DNA from: CAJCJE01 sp036494465
GTDB taxonomy: Bacteria > Actinomycetota > Actinomycetes > Mycobacteriales > Pseudonocardiaceae
Assembly (NCBI GenBank): GCA_036494465.1
Contig: DASXOJ010000008.1
Coordinates: forward strand, 1 to 64,000
DNA: 64,000 bases
Reading direction: 5' to 3'
Shown here: positions 8,890-17,375 of the stretch, one piece after another
Position numbering within the stretch: position 1 is the stretch's first letter
How the letters are laid out: each line of letters begins with the position of its first letter
Notes under the pieces: model-generated
The model's input: the letters and a program-made list of their open reading frames with translations, nothing else
Told to the model about the DNA's origin: nothing
The model's database searches: none
Program-made: the position numbers and the translations under genes

Positions 8890-9207
8890 ATGTTTCTTAC
8901 TGAGTCATTTGTAGACCAATCGGACTGGCGGGTTAGTGCGTCCTGCCGAGACGAGGACCCGGACGGGCTGTTCGTGCGTGGGGCCGAGCAGCGTCGGGCC
9001 AAGGTTGTTTGCCTTGGTTGTCCGGTTCGAACCGAGTGTCTTGCCGAAGCGCTGGACAACCGCATGGAATTCGGGGTCTGGGGCGGGATGACGGAGCGTG
9101 AGCGACGGGCTCTGCTCCGGCGTCGTCCCGATGTGACCTCATGGAGTGAACTGCTGGACGCGGCGCGGCGCGCGCATGCGCCGGATGAGGACCACCTGGT
9201 CAGCTGA
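8890..9207 (+). CDS. whiB4: WhiB-family iron-sulfur transcription regulator (WhiB4-like)
   Basis: A 105-residue Wbl protein. The four cluster-binding cysteines are C19, C41, C44 and C50 (SCRDEDPD, then CLGCPVRTEC), followed by the FGVWGG turn and a basic tail (RERRALLRRR). It binds a [4Fe-4S] cluster and is expected to sense redox state. ATG 8890 is preferred over an in-frame GTG at 8848 because AGGAGCAGGGGG precedes it. The segment VEFGVWGGMTER and the divergent position next to a PonA2-like gene match WhiB4. It is followed by a hairpin terminator. Confidence 0.93.
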   Translation: MFLTESFVDQSDWRVSASCRDEDPDGLFVRGAEQRRAKVVCLGCPVRTECLAEALDNRMEFGVWGGMTERERRALLRRRPDVTSWSELLDAARRAHAPDEDHLVS

Positions 9208-9322
9208 CCTGGCGGTTGGCGCAGGTGGGGCGCGCCGACGATGTCGCGTCCATGGCGACCGCTGGACAGCGGCCGAAAAGACTCGTCAGACCGCACGAAA
9301 GTGCAAGCGAGGGAACGCAAAC

Positions 9323-9350
9323 CGACTCGACCACCTGGCCGGTCGAGTCG
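9323..9350 (+). terminator. Hairpin terminator downstream of whiB4
   Basis: CGACTCGACC (9323-9332) pairs perfectly with GGTCGAGTCG (9341-9350) around an 8-base loop. It lies between whiB4 and the convergent ATPase gene. A second weaker hairpin (GGCCGGAAA/TTTCCGGCC, 9382-9416) overlaps the ATPase stop codon. Confidence 0.7.
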
Positions 9351-9403
9351 AGAAGAGGCGGAACACGCCAGCCCGCGACTGGGCCGGAAATGGTGTAACG
9401 GGG

Positions 9404-10549
9404 CTATTTTCCGGCCAGTCGCAGGGCGATTTCGCGCAGTCCGTCGACGTCGTGCACGTCGGTGGGCAACGCAGGCACACCGATCACGGCGACCGAGGGA
9501 TGCGCCTTGGTGAACCGGGCCAGCAACCGCTTTTCCCGTGTCGCGACGGCGACCCGGTCCGCGTGCAGCCGCAACATGGCAGTGGCCAAGTCCAGCCCGG
9601 TCCGGTCGAGTTCGTCCGCCGCAGCTTGGGCTTTGGTCGCGGAAATCCCGGCCAGTACCGGGTGCGTGCGGTTGACCACAAGTCCTGCCAACGGCATCTG
9701 CTCGGTTTCCAGTCGTTCCACGAAGTACGACGCCTCGCGCAGCGCGTCTGGTTCGGGCGCGGCGACCACCAGGAAAGCGGTTCCTGGTGAGCGCAACAAC
9801 GTGTAGGTCTGGCCTGCGCGTTCACGGAATCCGCCGAACATGCTGTCGAACGCCTGTACGAAAGTCGACGCGTCGGAGAGCAGTTGGCCGCCGATGATCG
9901 TGGAGATCACCTTGGCGAACAAACCGAATCCGGCGCCGACCAGCCTGCGCAACCCGAGTCCACCTGCCCGCGCTGGTGCGGAAAGCAGCCGGATGATGCG
10001 GCCGTCCAGCACGGTGGACAGGCGCTGCGGCGCGTCAAGGAAGTCCAGTGCCGAGCGGCTCGGCGGAGTGTCCACAATGATCAGATCGTAGTTGCCGGTT
10101 GCCGCCAGCTGCCCCAGTTTTTCCATCGCCATGTACTCCTGGGTGCCGGAGAACGACGTGGAAATCGTTTTGTAGAACGGGTTCGACAGGATCGCTTCGG
10201 CGCGGTCCGGGCCCGCGTGCGCCTGCACCATGTCGTCGAAGGTGCGTCGCATGTCCAGCATCATCGCCGACAATTCACCCTTTGGAGTGAATCCGGCAGC
10301 TTGGACCGTGCGCGGTTGGTTGCCCAACTCGGGCAGCCCCAACGACTGCGCGAGCCGCCGCGCCGGGTCGATGGTCAACACCATGACCCTGCGGCCACGT
10401 TCCGCGGCACGCACGCCGAGCGCGGCGGCGGTGGTCGTCTTGCCGACCCCGCCCGAACCGCAGCAGACGATCACCCGCGTCTTCGCATCGTCGATCAGCG
10501 CGTCGATGTCGATCGTGGGCGGCAGCAGTTTGCCGTTGGAGGTGGTCAC
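9404..10549 (-). CDS. ArsA-like (GET3/anion-transporting) ATPase, second of pair
   Basis: A 381-residue SIMIBI-class P-loop ATPase. The Walker A region CCGSGGVGKTTTAAALG lies near residue 25, with LTIDPARR as switch I and IIVDTPPSR as the Walker B/switch region. The family is named for the arsenite pump ATPase ArsA; stand-alone bacterial members are cytosolic dimers of unclear substrate. The GTG start at 10549 overlaps the stop of the upstream ATPase by 4 bp (GTGA), so translation is coupled and a heterodimer is plausible. The pair matches the remembered Rv3679/Rv3680 pair beside whiB4. No arsenic-resistance genes are nearby. Confidence 0.88.
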   Translation of the reverse strand: MTTSNGKLLPPTIDIDALIDDAKTRVIVCCGSGGVGKTTTAAALGVRAAERGRRVMVLTIDPARRLAQSLGLPELGNQPRTVQAAGFTPKGELSAMMLDMRRTFDDMVQAHAGPDRAEAILSNPFYKTISTSFSGTQEYMAMEKLGQLAATGNYDLIIVDTPPSRSALDFLDAPQRLSTVLDGRIIRLLSAPARAGGLGLRRLVGAGFGLFAKVISTIIGGQLLSDASTFVQAFDSMFGGFRERAGQTYTLLRSPGTAFLVVAAPEPDALREASYFVERLETEQMPLAGLVVNRTHPVLAGISATKAQAAADELDRTGLDLATAMLRLHADRVAVATREKRLLARFTKAHPSVAVIGVPALPTDVHDVDGLREIALRLAGK

Positions 10550-11559
10550 CGGACCCCCTGCTCGCCGAGGGCCTCGGCCAGTTCGTAGAGCCCTGCCACG
10601 TCCACCCCGTCGGTCAACTCCGGCAGATCCATGCTGGGCAGGTTGGCTTCGGCAAGCGTCGCGCGGGCGCGCGCCGACGCCTCGTCCCGGGCCGCGTGCT
10701 CCATCGCTTCGGTGACCAGGTCCTCCACGGCGTCCTGCGGCAGATCCAGGCCGACGGTCGCGAGCTCGTCGCGGATCTGCGCCGCGTTGATCGCGCCACT
10801 CGCCGCACTCGCCAGCGACGCAGCCGGAATCCGCTGCTCGGTGACCCGGTTGACGAACACCGCGCCCGGTCGCAGATCCGCCGCGTTGAGTTCGTCGACC
10901 GCGTCCAAGGTTTCCCGCACCGGCATTTCCTCGAGCAGGCTCACCAGGTGCACCGCGGTGTCGCCGGAGTGCAGCAACCGGGCCACCCCCTCGCTCTGGC
11001 CCTTGATCGGGCCGACCTTGGCCAGGTCGACCATGGCCCTGGTGACGTCGAGGAACTTCACGATCCGGCCGGTCGGCGGCGCGTCCAGCACGACCGCGTC
11101 GTACACGTGCCTGCCCCGGTCGTCGGTGCGGCCGACGCACTCCTTGATCTTGCCGGTGAACAACACGTCCCGCAGGCCCGGCGCGAGCGTGGTGGCGAAC
11201 TCGATCGCACCCATGCTGCGCAGCGCGCGACCGGCGAAACCGAGGTTGTAGAACATGGCGAGGTACTCCAGCAGTGCCGCTTCCGCGTCCACCGCGAGCG
11301 CCCAGACCTCCCCGCCTTTCGGCGCGGCCGCGATCTTCTCCTCGGCGTAGGGCAGCGGGGCGTGGTCGAAGACCTGCGCGATCCCCTGCCTGCCCTCGAT
11401 CTCGATCAGCAGCACGCGCCGGCCGCGGGTGGCCAGGGCGATGGCCAGCGCCGCGGCAACGGTCGTCTTGCCGGTGCCGCCCTTGCCGGTCACCACGTGC
11501 AACCGGACCCTGGTCAGCTCGTCCGGCCAATGGGTGGCTCCGGTGGCAGGAGGTGTCAC
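10546..11559 (-). CDS. ArsA-like ATPase, first of pair
   Basis: About 337 residues, close to the length I recall for Rv3679. Walker A is VTGKGGTGKTTVAAALA near the N-terminus, with IEIEGRQGIAQVF and VLDAPPTGRIVKFLDVT downstream. It ends LYELAEALGEQGVR. The start is uncertain: GTG 11559 fits the family, but the nearest GGAG is only 2 bases upstream; an in-frame ATG at 11598 has no ribosome site. It is translationally coupled to the second ATPase. The two subunits differ around the P-loop (KGGTGKT versus SGGVGKT), consistent with distinct roles in a heteromer. Confidence 0.85.
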   Translation of the reverse strand: MTPPATGATHWPDELTRVRLHVVTGKGGTGKTTVAAALAIALATRGRRVLLIEIEGRQGIAQVFDHAPLPYAEEKIAAAPKGGEVWALAVDAEAALLEYLAMFYNLGFAGRALRSMGAIEFATTLAPGLRDVLFTGKIKECVGRTDDRGRHVYDAVVLDAPPTGRIVKFLDVTRAMVDLAKVGPIKGQSEGVARLLHSGDTAVHLVSLLEEMPVRETLDAVDELNAADLRPGAVFVNRVTEQRIPAASLASAASGAINAAQIRDELATVGLDLPQDAVEDLVTEAMEHAARDEASARARATLAEANLPSMDLPELTDGVDVAGLYELAEALGEQGVR

Positions 11560-11622
11560 TACTCCAGCGTAAGGGCCGAGTTGGCGTCCGGTCCGCATTG
11601 GCCGGTACCCGCGCAGCGCCGG

Positions 11623-11874
11623 CTAGTGCGTGTGCATGAGCACGACAATGGCCATGGCCAGCAGAAACACCGCGCCCCAGCCGGCCAGTACCGGCAGCAC
11701 GGTGGCCACCGCGACGGTGAGGCACGCCACCACCAGCAGGGTGAGCAGGCCGGTCAGGGCGACCGTGCCGTGCGTCGCACCGCGCCGGTCCCTGGCCGCG
11801 GCCATCGCGATCAGCACGGCCATGATTCCGCCGGCGCCGACCAGCGCGGCCGGGATGATGCGTGCCAGCTCCAC
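11623..11874 (-). CDS. Small membrane protein of unknown function
   Basis: An 83-residue protein with three hydrophobic stretches (about residues 6-26, 40-60 and 63-82) joined by a short basic loop (AARDRRGATHG), ending in HTH. The GTG start at 11874 has only a weak GGAA site. It lies 64 bp upstream of the ATPase operon on the same strand and is divergent from the DUF4177 gene. I do not recognise a family. The hydrophobic pattern and lack of stops support a real gene. Confidence 0.55.
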   Translation of the reverse strand: MELARIIPAALVGAGGIMAVLIAMAAARDRRGATHGTVALTGLLTLLVVACLTVAVATVLPVLAGWGAVFLLAMAIVVLMHTH

Positions 11875-11967
11875 GTTTCCACGGTAGCCGCAGCCGAACG
11901 CACCAAGGCTCCCTGAGCCCCTAGGGGCAAGCGCGGTTGATCATCCTCAACGGCTACGCTGCCGACC

Positions 11968-12120
11968 ATGACCAAGTGGGAGTACGCGACCGTCCCGCTG
12001 TTGAGCCACGCCACCAAGCAGATCCTGGACAACTGGGGCGAGGACGGCTGGGAACTCGTGACGGTGCTGCCCGGCCCGACCGGTGAACAGCTCGTCGCCT
12101 ACCTCAAGCGGCCGAAGTAG
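11968..12120 (+). CDS. DUF4177-like small protein
   Basis: A 50-residue protein: MTKWEYATVPLL at the start, then NWGEDGWELVTVLP and a C-terminal AYLKRPK. The WEY...GWELV pattern is that of the DUF4177 family of small beta-sheet proteins. It starts 9 bp before the RidA gene, so the two are co-transcribed. I recall a similar tiny gene (Rv3678A) beside the RidA gene in M. tuberculosis. Function unknown. Confidence 0.85.
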   Translation: MTKWEYATVPLLSHATKQILDNWGEDGWELVTVLPGPTGEQLVAYLKRPK

Positions 12121-12129
12121 GTTCTGGTC

Positions 12130-12585
12130 ATGGCATGGACTGACCGGCTCGCCGGCCTCGGCATCGAACTTCCCGCGGTGGCGGCTCCCGTCGCCGCCTA
12201 TGTGCCCGCGGTGCGCACCGGGATGCACGTCTACACCTCGGGCCAGCTCCCGTTCGTGGACGGACAGCTCGGCGTGACCGGCAAGGTCGGCGCGGAGATC
12301 AGCCCGGACGAGGCCAAGGCACAGGCCCGGATCTGCGCGCTGAACGCGCTGTCCGCCGTGCACGCGCTGGTCGGCATCGACAGCGTGCTGCGGGTGGTCA
12401 AACTGGTCGGCTTCGTCGCCTCCGCCGACGGTTTCACCGGTCAACCGGCGGTGATCAACGGCGCGTCCGAGCTCATGCGCGAGGTCTTCGGTGACGCCGG
12501 TCAGCACGCCCGTTCCGCGGTCGGCGTTGCCGAACTGCCGCTGGGTTCGCCGGTCGAGCTGGAGCTGATCGTCGAGGTCAACTGA
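12130..12585 (+). CDS. RidA/YjgF family protein
   Basis: A 151-residue RidA-superfamily protein (archetype RidA is ~130 aa). It contains VRTGMHVYTSGQLPFVDGQL and later VVKLVGFVASADGFTGQPAVINGASEL. RidA hydrolyses reactive enamine/imine intermediates from PLP enzymes. The canonical substrate arginine near the C-terminus (RxxVxV) is not obvious: here the end reads SAVGVAELPLGSPVELELIVEV, so this is a divergent subgroup. It is coupled to the DUF4177 gene and lies in the mycobacterial-like block where Rv3678c is the counterpart. Confidence 0.88.
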   Translation: MAWTDRLAGLGIELPAVAAPVAAYVPAVRTGMHVYTSGQLPFVDGQLGVTGKVGAEISPDEAKAQARICALNALSAVHALVGIDSVLRVVKLVGFVASADGFTGQPAVINGASELMREVFGDAGQHARSAVGVAELPLGSPVELELIVEVN

Positions 12586-12719
12586 CCTGTACACGGGCGG
12601 TAGTCTTCCGGTGACCCGGAGCCGCCAAGATTACTCCCGGCCTACTTTCCGGGACTCCGATGACCACCGATGGTCACCGTGGCACACTCGGGTTCACCCA
12701 CCCGAGGGACGGTGATCTG

Positions 12720-13346
12720 ATGGGAGACGCTGCCGAGTCGGCGTGTCACGAGTTGCTGCTCCGACTGGCCGGACGTCTGCCGGACCGGCAACTCTGGCGG
12801 TTCAGGGACTGGCTCGCATCCGGCGCGCTGCCCGAACTCAGCCAGGCACTTCCGCTGACCCTGTTGCGCGAGCGGATCGGTCTCACCACGGTGGAGATCC
12901 GGTTCCTGGACGCGTCGCTGCGCCCGTTCGGCGCCGACGCGGGTCTGCTCAGTTCGGTCCGGGAGATCGACGACATCCCTGAGCTGGACTTCGTCTTCAC
13001 CCCCACCTCGCCTTACCCGATGAGCCTCGGCGACCAGCGCGCCGTGCTGTTCGACGCGGTGCTGCGCGGTCGGCCCAGCGTCGGCGAGGTGCGTGCCTGC
13101 TGGCGGCAGAGCCGCATCGACGGCAACCCACCCAAACGGGTGCTGGTGGTGTCCGCCGCGTCGGACTGGATCAACCTCACCGGCGAGCTGCAGCGCATGC
13201 AGCGCGCCCTCGGCGAGCACGACCCGTGTGTGGAAGTGCTGCCCGTCGATATGGAACCGCCGCCGTACCACTGGGCGGCCATCGAGGCCAGTGAACTGCT
13301 GTGCACCGGAGCCGCTGCGGCTTCGGGCGCGCTGGTTCACAGCTGA
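12720..13346 (+). CDS. Conserved hypothetical protein, first gene of unknown operon
   Basis: A 208-residue soluble protein I do not recognise. The ATG at 12720 follows GAGGGA by 10 bases; an in-frame ATG at 12660 would add 20 residues with no ribosome site. The N-terminal half is helical and leucine-rich (CHELLLRLAGRLPDRQLWRF); the middle carries VEIRFLDASLRPFGAD and DIPELDFVFTP; the rest alternates hydrophobic strands (KRVLVVSAASDWINLTGELQ). No signal peptide or membrane segment. It lies 29 bp upstream of a long low-complexity protein on the same strand, likely one transcript. Confidence 0.7.
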   Translation: MGDAAESACHELLLRLAGRLPDRQLWRFRDWLASGALPELSQALPLTLLRERIGLTTVEIRFLDASLRPFGADAGLLSSVREIDDIPELDFVFTPTSPYPMSLGDQRAVLFDAVLRGRPSVGEVRACWRQSRIDGNPPKRVLVVSAASDWINLTGELQRMQRALGEHDPCVEVLPVDMEPPPYHWAAIEASELLCTGAAAASGALVHS

Positions 13347-13375
13347 ACGCGTCACAAGGTGGAAGGAGACGGGGG

Positions 13376-14791
13376 ATGGCCGACGTGAGCGACCGGGTTG
13401 CCCTGCCTATTCAGGTGCACGAATTCCTGCTGACCTGCGCGGGCCGCATCGACGACGACGCGCTGACCGACACCCGCGAACTGCTCGCCGTTGCCGAGCT
13501 GGACCGGGCGGTCGAGCTGCTCGCGGGCAGCCTGGTGGCGGGCCGGATCGCGATCACGTCGTCCGAACGCGACACGCTCGCCCGGCTGATCGGCGCCGTA
13601 CGCAGCTCCGAGTCACTGCTGGAGCGGGTCGTCGTCGACGATGGCGCGCGGCTGCCCCGGCACCGGTTCACCGTCGGCGCGGAGAGCGACCCCAATCCCG
13701 AGGACGGTGTCGCGGAGGCGGTCGGCCATGTGGTCGAGGTGCTGCCGGACATCCGCTCGGTGTCCTGCGTGTGGCGGACCACCCCGGCGGGCGCGACCTC
13801 CGGCCCGGTGCCGCAGCGGATGGTGCTGGTGGAGACCGGCCCGGACGGGTTCGCCCCGTCCACCTCGTACCGGGTCGAGCAGGCGCTGCGCCGCGCGGGC
13901 ATCAACGCCGCCGTCGAGGTCGTGCAGGGTGGCGGCGAACTCACCGACTACCACCGGGGCGCGCTCACCGCGGCCCGGCGGATCAGCCTGCGCCAGTCCA
14001 GCGGGCCGCCGAGGCCGCCGGAATCGGTCGAACCGCTGTTCACCGAGTCGCCATCACCTCGTCCGGTCACCTCGACCCGGCGCAGGGGCGCCACCGCGAC
14101 CGCGGAGAAGCGGCTGCCCAGCGAATCGGCCAGCGGCCGGTGGCAGCAGCGGATCGCCGCGGCGAAGTCCGACGAGGCCCCGGTTCCTGAGGCGCCGGCC
14201 GGCGCGAGCCCGAGCATGTCGAGCCCCGGTATGTCCAGCCCGAACGTGTCGAGCCCGAGCATGTCGGCCGAGTCGGTCAGCGCGCTGGCCGCGCCCACCC
14301 CGACCACCAGCGCACCCGTGCCGACCCCGCCGATCCCCTCGGCGGAAACCTCGCGTCCCGCGATGACCCCGGTGACCGAGTCGAGCACGAGCACCGCCCG
14401 GACCCCGCACCACAGCGGTCCGTCGATGTCGGCGTCCTCGACCGAACTGTCCGACCACCGGCCCGCCATCGCGGACGAGGAGATCACTGCCGCCACGGCC
14501 AAGCCGCCGACCAGTGACGCCGAACTCAGCCTGCGCGAGCAGGAGCTGCTGCGCCAGTTGCACGAGGAACTCGCCAAGCGGGAGGCGCCCACCGAGGTCG
14601 CCGGATCCTCGGTCGCCGAACTGCCCGGCGCCGCCGAGCGTCCCGCCTGGCAGGTGGACCGCTCCGGTCAGCGGCACAGCACGTTCCCGTCCGTCGACTA
14701 CGGCGCGGGCTCCTGGCAACCGGGCCAGGACCAGGCCGTGAACGGGCTCCCGCCCTACGGCGGCAGCACCCCCGGCGGCGCGGGCCGCTGA
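13376..14791 (+). CDS. Hypothetical protein with low-complexity Ser/Pro/Thr linker
   Basis: A 471-residue protein with a strong GGAAGGAG site 8 bases before its ATG. Residues 1-210 look folded (IQVHEFLLTCAGRIDDDALTD; later VEVLPDIRSVSCVWRTT and GFAPSTSYRVEQALRRAG). Residues ~220-400 are Ser/Pro/Thr/Ala-rich and disordered, including a near-repeat of SP-x-MS units around 280-295. A charged helix follows (LREQELLRQLHEELAKRE), then a Gly/Pro-rich tail. No export signal is seen. The N-terminal opening resembles in style the upstream partner gene, suggesting related partners. Function unknown. Confidence 0.7.
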   Translation: MADVSDRVALPIQVHEFLLTCAGRIDDDALTDTRELLAVAELDRAVELLAGSLVAGRIAITSSERDTLARLIGAVRSSESLLERVVVDDGARLPRHRFTVGAESDPNPEDGVAEAVGHVVEVLPDIRSVSCVWRTTPAGATSGPVPQRMVLVETGPDGFAPSTSYRVEQALRRAGINAAVEVVQGGGELTDYHRGALTAARRISLRQSSGPPRPPESVEPLFTESPSPRPVTSTRRRGATATAEKRLPSESASGRWQQRIAAAKSDEAPVPEAPAGASPSMSSPGMSSPNVSSPSMSAESVSALAAPTPTTSAPVPTPPIPSAETSRPAMTPVTESSTSTARTPHHSGPSMSASSTELSDHRPAIADEEITAATAKPPTSDAELSLREQELLRQLHEELAKREAPTEVAGSSVAELPGAAERPAWQVDRSGQRHSTFPSVDYGAGSWQPGQDQAVNGLPPYGGSTPGGAGR

Positions 14792-14799
14792 CCACGTTC

Positions 14800-15690
14800 T
14801 CAGCGCTCGGTCAGGTGGTACGCCGCCTCGATCACGCGCTGTAGGTGCACGCCCCTGCGCACATCGCAGGCGTGCTGGGTGATGCCGGTCGCGATCATGG
14901 TCAACAGGTCGTCGAGCAGCGCGCTGAAACAGTCGGCCGCGCTGGAGTTGCGGCCGGAGAGCATCAGCAACCCGTGCTCGCCGTAGATCGACGTCTCCAC
15001 CACCGGCGGGTTGATCGGCAGGCGCAGCGACAACGACGTGGTCGAGGTGGCGCCGGTCTCGTGCGCGAGCACCAGGTGCCACAGGTCGGCCGGGCTGCGG
15101 TGGGCCGCCAGCACGTCGGTGATCTTGCCTAACGCCGCGTCCAGCAGGTCGAGCACGTGCGGGCCGACGTCCATCAGCGCGCCGTCCTCCTGCCGCCACG
15201 CCGAACTCGCGTACTGCCCGGCGCGCAACGCACCCGCGTACCAGCGCGCGTCGCCGCCGGTCCAGTCGCCACGCTGCCGCGCCGACGCCAGCCATTCGAT
15301 GGTCTCCGGCGCGAACCGGCGGGTCAGCATCACCAGCGAGGCGACACCCGCGTCCGCGGCCGCGCCGGCCAGCCTGCGCGCGTCGTCCAGGGTCGCCGCG
15401 ACCGGCTTCTCCAGGATCAGGTGCCTGCCCGCCTTCGCCGCCAGCCGCGCGTACTCGGCCTGCACCGAGGGCGGCACAGCGAACGCGACCGCGTCCACCC
15501 GCGCGATCAGATCGGCCGGATCGGCCGCCACCAGTGCCCCGTGCTGTTCGGCCAGCTCGGCGGCGGCACCGGCCCGCCTGCTGTACACCGCGACGAGCTC
15601 GGTACCCGGATGCCGGACGATCCCGGGCGCGTGCACCTGGCAGGCCCACGGCCCAGCGCCGATCAACCCGACCCGCAGTCTCGTCTCCAC
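14800..15690 (-). CDS. Gfo/Idh/MocA family oxidoreductase
   Basis: A 296-residue NAD(P)-dependent oxidoreductase, somewhat short for the family. The Rossmann fold starts with RVGLIGAGPWACQVHAPGI (GxGxxA-type loop). The family EKP motif is present in HLILEKPVAATLDDARR, and the C-terminal beta-sheet dimerisation domain follows. DVGPHVLDLLDAALG supplies the usual active-site Asp/His region. Substrates are usually sugars, inositols or imines; none can be assigned. It starts at GTG 15690 and is divergent (30 bp) from the NUDIX gene. Confidence 0.88.
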   Translation of the reverse strand: METRLRVGLIGAGPWACQVHAPGIVRHPGTELVAVYSRRAGAAAELAEQHGALVAADPADLIARVDAVAFAVPPSVQAEYARLAAKAGRHLILEKPVAATLDDARRLAGAAADAGVASLVMLTRRFAPETIEWLASARQRGDWTGGDARWYAGALRAGQYASSAWRQEDGALMDVGPHVLDLLDAALGKITDVLAAHRSPADLWHLVLAHETGATSTTSLSLRLPINPPVVETSIYGEHGLLMLSGRNSSAADCFSALLDDLLTMIATGITQHACDVRRGVHLQRVIEAAYHLTER

Positions 15691-15720
15691 CTCCCCATCC
15701 TGCCGCGTTAGGGTCGTAAG

Positions 15721-16593
15721 GTGCGTGAGCTACCCAAGGATTTCGTCCTGCCCAAGGGGATGCCGCTGAGCAAGCCGACCGAGCATCCGCTGCCGATCCG
15801 CGATGCGGCAACGGTCATGCTGGTCCGCGACGGCAGCCCCGGCCTGGAAGTCTTTCTCCAGCGCAGAGTGAAGGGCATGCCTTTTGCCGGTGGGATGACC
15901 GTGTTCCCCGGCGGTGGCGTCGACCCGCGCGACGCGGAAGCCTCGCCCGCCTGGGCGGGCCCGGACGTCGGCTGGTGGGCGGAACGGTTCGCGGTCACGC
16001 CCGACCTGGCGCGCGCCCTGGTCTGTGCGGCGGTCCGGGAGACGTTCGAGGAGTCGGGCGTGCTGCTGGCCGGCCCGGACGCGGACAGTGTCGTCGCAGA
16101 CACCCGCCCCTATGCGGACGCGCGTCAGGCGCTGGTCGACCGGTCGCTGTCCTTCGCCGGGTTCCTGGCCCGGTCCGGCCTGGTGCTGCGCGCCGACCTG
16201 CTGCGACCGTGGGCGAACTGGCTCACCCCCGCCGAGGAACCGCGCCGCTACGACACCCGCTTCTTCCTCGCCGAACTGCCCGCCGGGCAACGTGCGGACG
16301 GCGAAACGTCCGAAGCGGACAAAGCCGGGTGGCAGACCCCGGCAGGCGCCATCGCGGACTGGAAACAGGGCCGCTGCGGCCTGCTCCCGCCCACCTGGAT
16401 GACCCTCGCCGACCTGGCAGAGCTCGACACGGTCGCGGCCGCGATGGCGGCGCCCCGGTTGATCGACAAGATCATGCCGAAGGTGATCCGCGACGGCGAG
16501 GTGCTGCGCATCGTGCTGCCCGGCGACCCGCGCTTCGACGCGGCCGCTGGTCATCTCGACGCCCGTCCCGGCGACCGCCTGGAACACCCGTGA
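15721..16593 (+). CDS. NUDIX hydrolase (NUDT19/CoA-diphosphatase-like)
   Basis: A 290-residue NUDIX protein. The box is split by a long insert, as in the NUDT7/19-like group: GGMTVFPGGGVDP then, about 40 residues later, AVRETFEESGVLL (REx2EExG core). It is expected to hydrolyse a nucleoside diphosphate linked to another moiety, with Mg2+ bound by the glutamates. GTG 15721 is the start. Its stop overlaps the MBL hydrolase start by 4 bp, so the two are coupled. Confidence 0.9.
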   Translation: MRELPKDFVLPKGMPLSKPTEHPLPIRDAATVMLVRDGSPGLEVFLQRRVKGMPFAGGMTVFPGGGVDPRDAEASPAWAGPDVGWWAERFAVTPDLARALVCAAVRETFEESGVLLAGPDADSVVADTRPYADARQALVDRSLSFAGFLARSGLVLRADLLRPWANWLTPAEEPRRYDTRFFLAELPAGQRADGETSEADKAGWQTPAGAIADWKQGRCGLLPPTWMTLADLAELDTVAAAMAAPRLIDKIMPKVIRDGEVLRIVLPGDPRFDAAAGHLDARPGDRLEHP

Positions 16594-17375
16594 GCGCACA
16601 CCCCGCCTACGAGGTGCTCCGCCCGGTCACCGCGACCGCGTCCGTGTTGCTCGCGCGCAACCCGTCGATCATGACCCTGGAGGGCACCAACACCTGGCTG
16701 CTGCGTGCCCCCGACTCGTCGAGCTGCGTCGTCGTCGACCCCGGCCCTGACGACGAGGCGCACCTGCGGCGGATCGCCGAGCACGGACCGGTCGCCCAGA
16801 TCCTGCTCACCCACCGCCACCTCGACCACGCCGAAGGCGCGCGCCGCTTCAGCGGGCTCACCGGCGCCCCGGTGCACGCCCTCGACCCGGCCCTGCGGCT
16901 GGGCTCCGAGGGCCTCGCCGACGGCGACGTGCTCGCCGCGGCGGGCCTGGAGATCCGGGTGCTCGGCACGCCAGGCCACACCTCCGACTCGCTGTCCTTC
17001 GTGATCGAGGACGACGGCGGTCCGGCCGTGCTCACCGGTGACACCATTCTCGGTCGCGGCACGACGGTCGTCGCGCATCCGGACGGCATCCTCGGCGACT
17101 ACCTCGCTTCGCTGCGCAGGCTCGCCGATCTCGCTACCGGCACCACCGTCCTACCCGGACACGGACCCGAACTCCCGGACGCGCCCACCATCGCCAACGC
17201 CTATCTGGCGCACCGCGAACAACGCCTCGGCCAGGTCCGCGCTGCCGTGGAGCATCTCGGTCCACATGCGACGGCGCGGCAGGTCGTCGAGAACGTCTAC
17301 GTGGACGTGGACAAGGTGTTGTGGCCCGCGGCGGAACTGTCCGTGCGGGCCCAGCTCGACTACCTGCGCCGCTAA
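16590..17375 (+). CDS. MBL-fold metallo-hydrolase (LACTB2-like)
   Basis: A 261-residue metallo-beta-lactamase-fold protein. The zinc motif is LTHRHLDHAEG, followed by GTPGHTSDSLSF and VLTGDTILG, with a winged C-terminal helical region (LGQVRAAVEHLGPHATARQVVENVY) typical of LACTB2/RNase-like members. It begins with GTG inside the NUDIX stop (GTGA). I recall its counterpart as Rv3677c, just upstream of crp. It overlaps the convergent sliding-clamp gene by 4 bp. Substrate unknown. Confidence 0.9.
   Translation: MSAHPAYEVLRPVTATASVLLARNPSIMTLEGTNTWLLRAPDSSSCVVVDPGPDDEAHLRRIAEHGPVAQILLTHRHLDHAEGARRFSGLTGAPVHALDPALRLGSEGLADGDVLAAAGLEIRVLGTPGHTSDSLSFVIEDDGGPAVLTGDTILGRGTTVVAHPDGILGDYLASLRRLADLATGTTVLPGHGPELPDAPTIANAYLAHREQRLGQVRAAVEHLGPHATARQVVENVYVDVDKVLWPAAELSVRAQLDYLRR

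Noticed and set aside
9404..11725. A very long minus-strand frame of 773 codons
   Set aside because: It only joins the second ArsA-like ATPase to upstream sequence lying in the wrong frame of the first ATPase. The GTG start at 10549 with a 4-bp overlap explains the real gene.
14054..15811. Long minus-strand frame across the low-complexity gene and the oxidoreductase
   Set aside because: Arg/Gly/Ala-rich shadow of two well-supported genes; no motif and no ribosome site.
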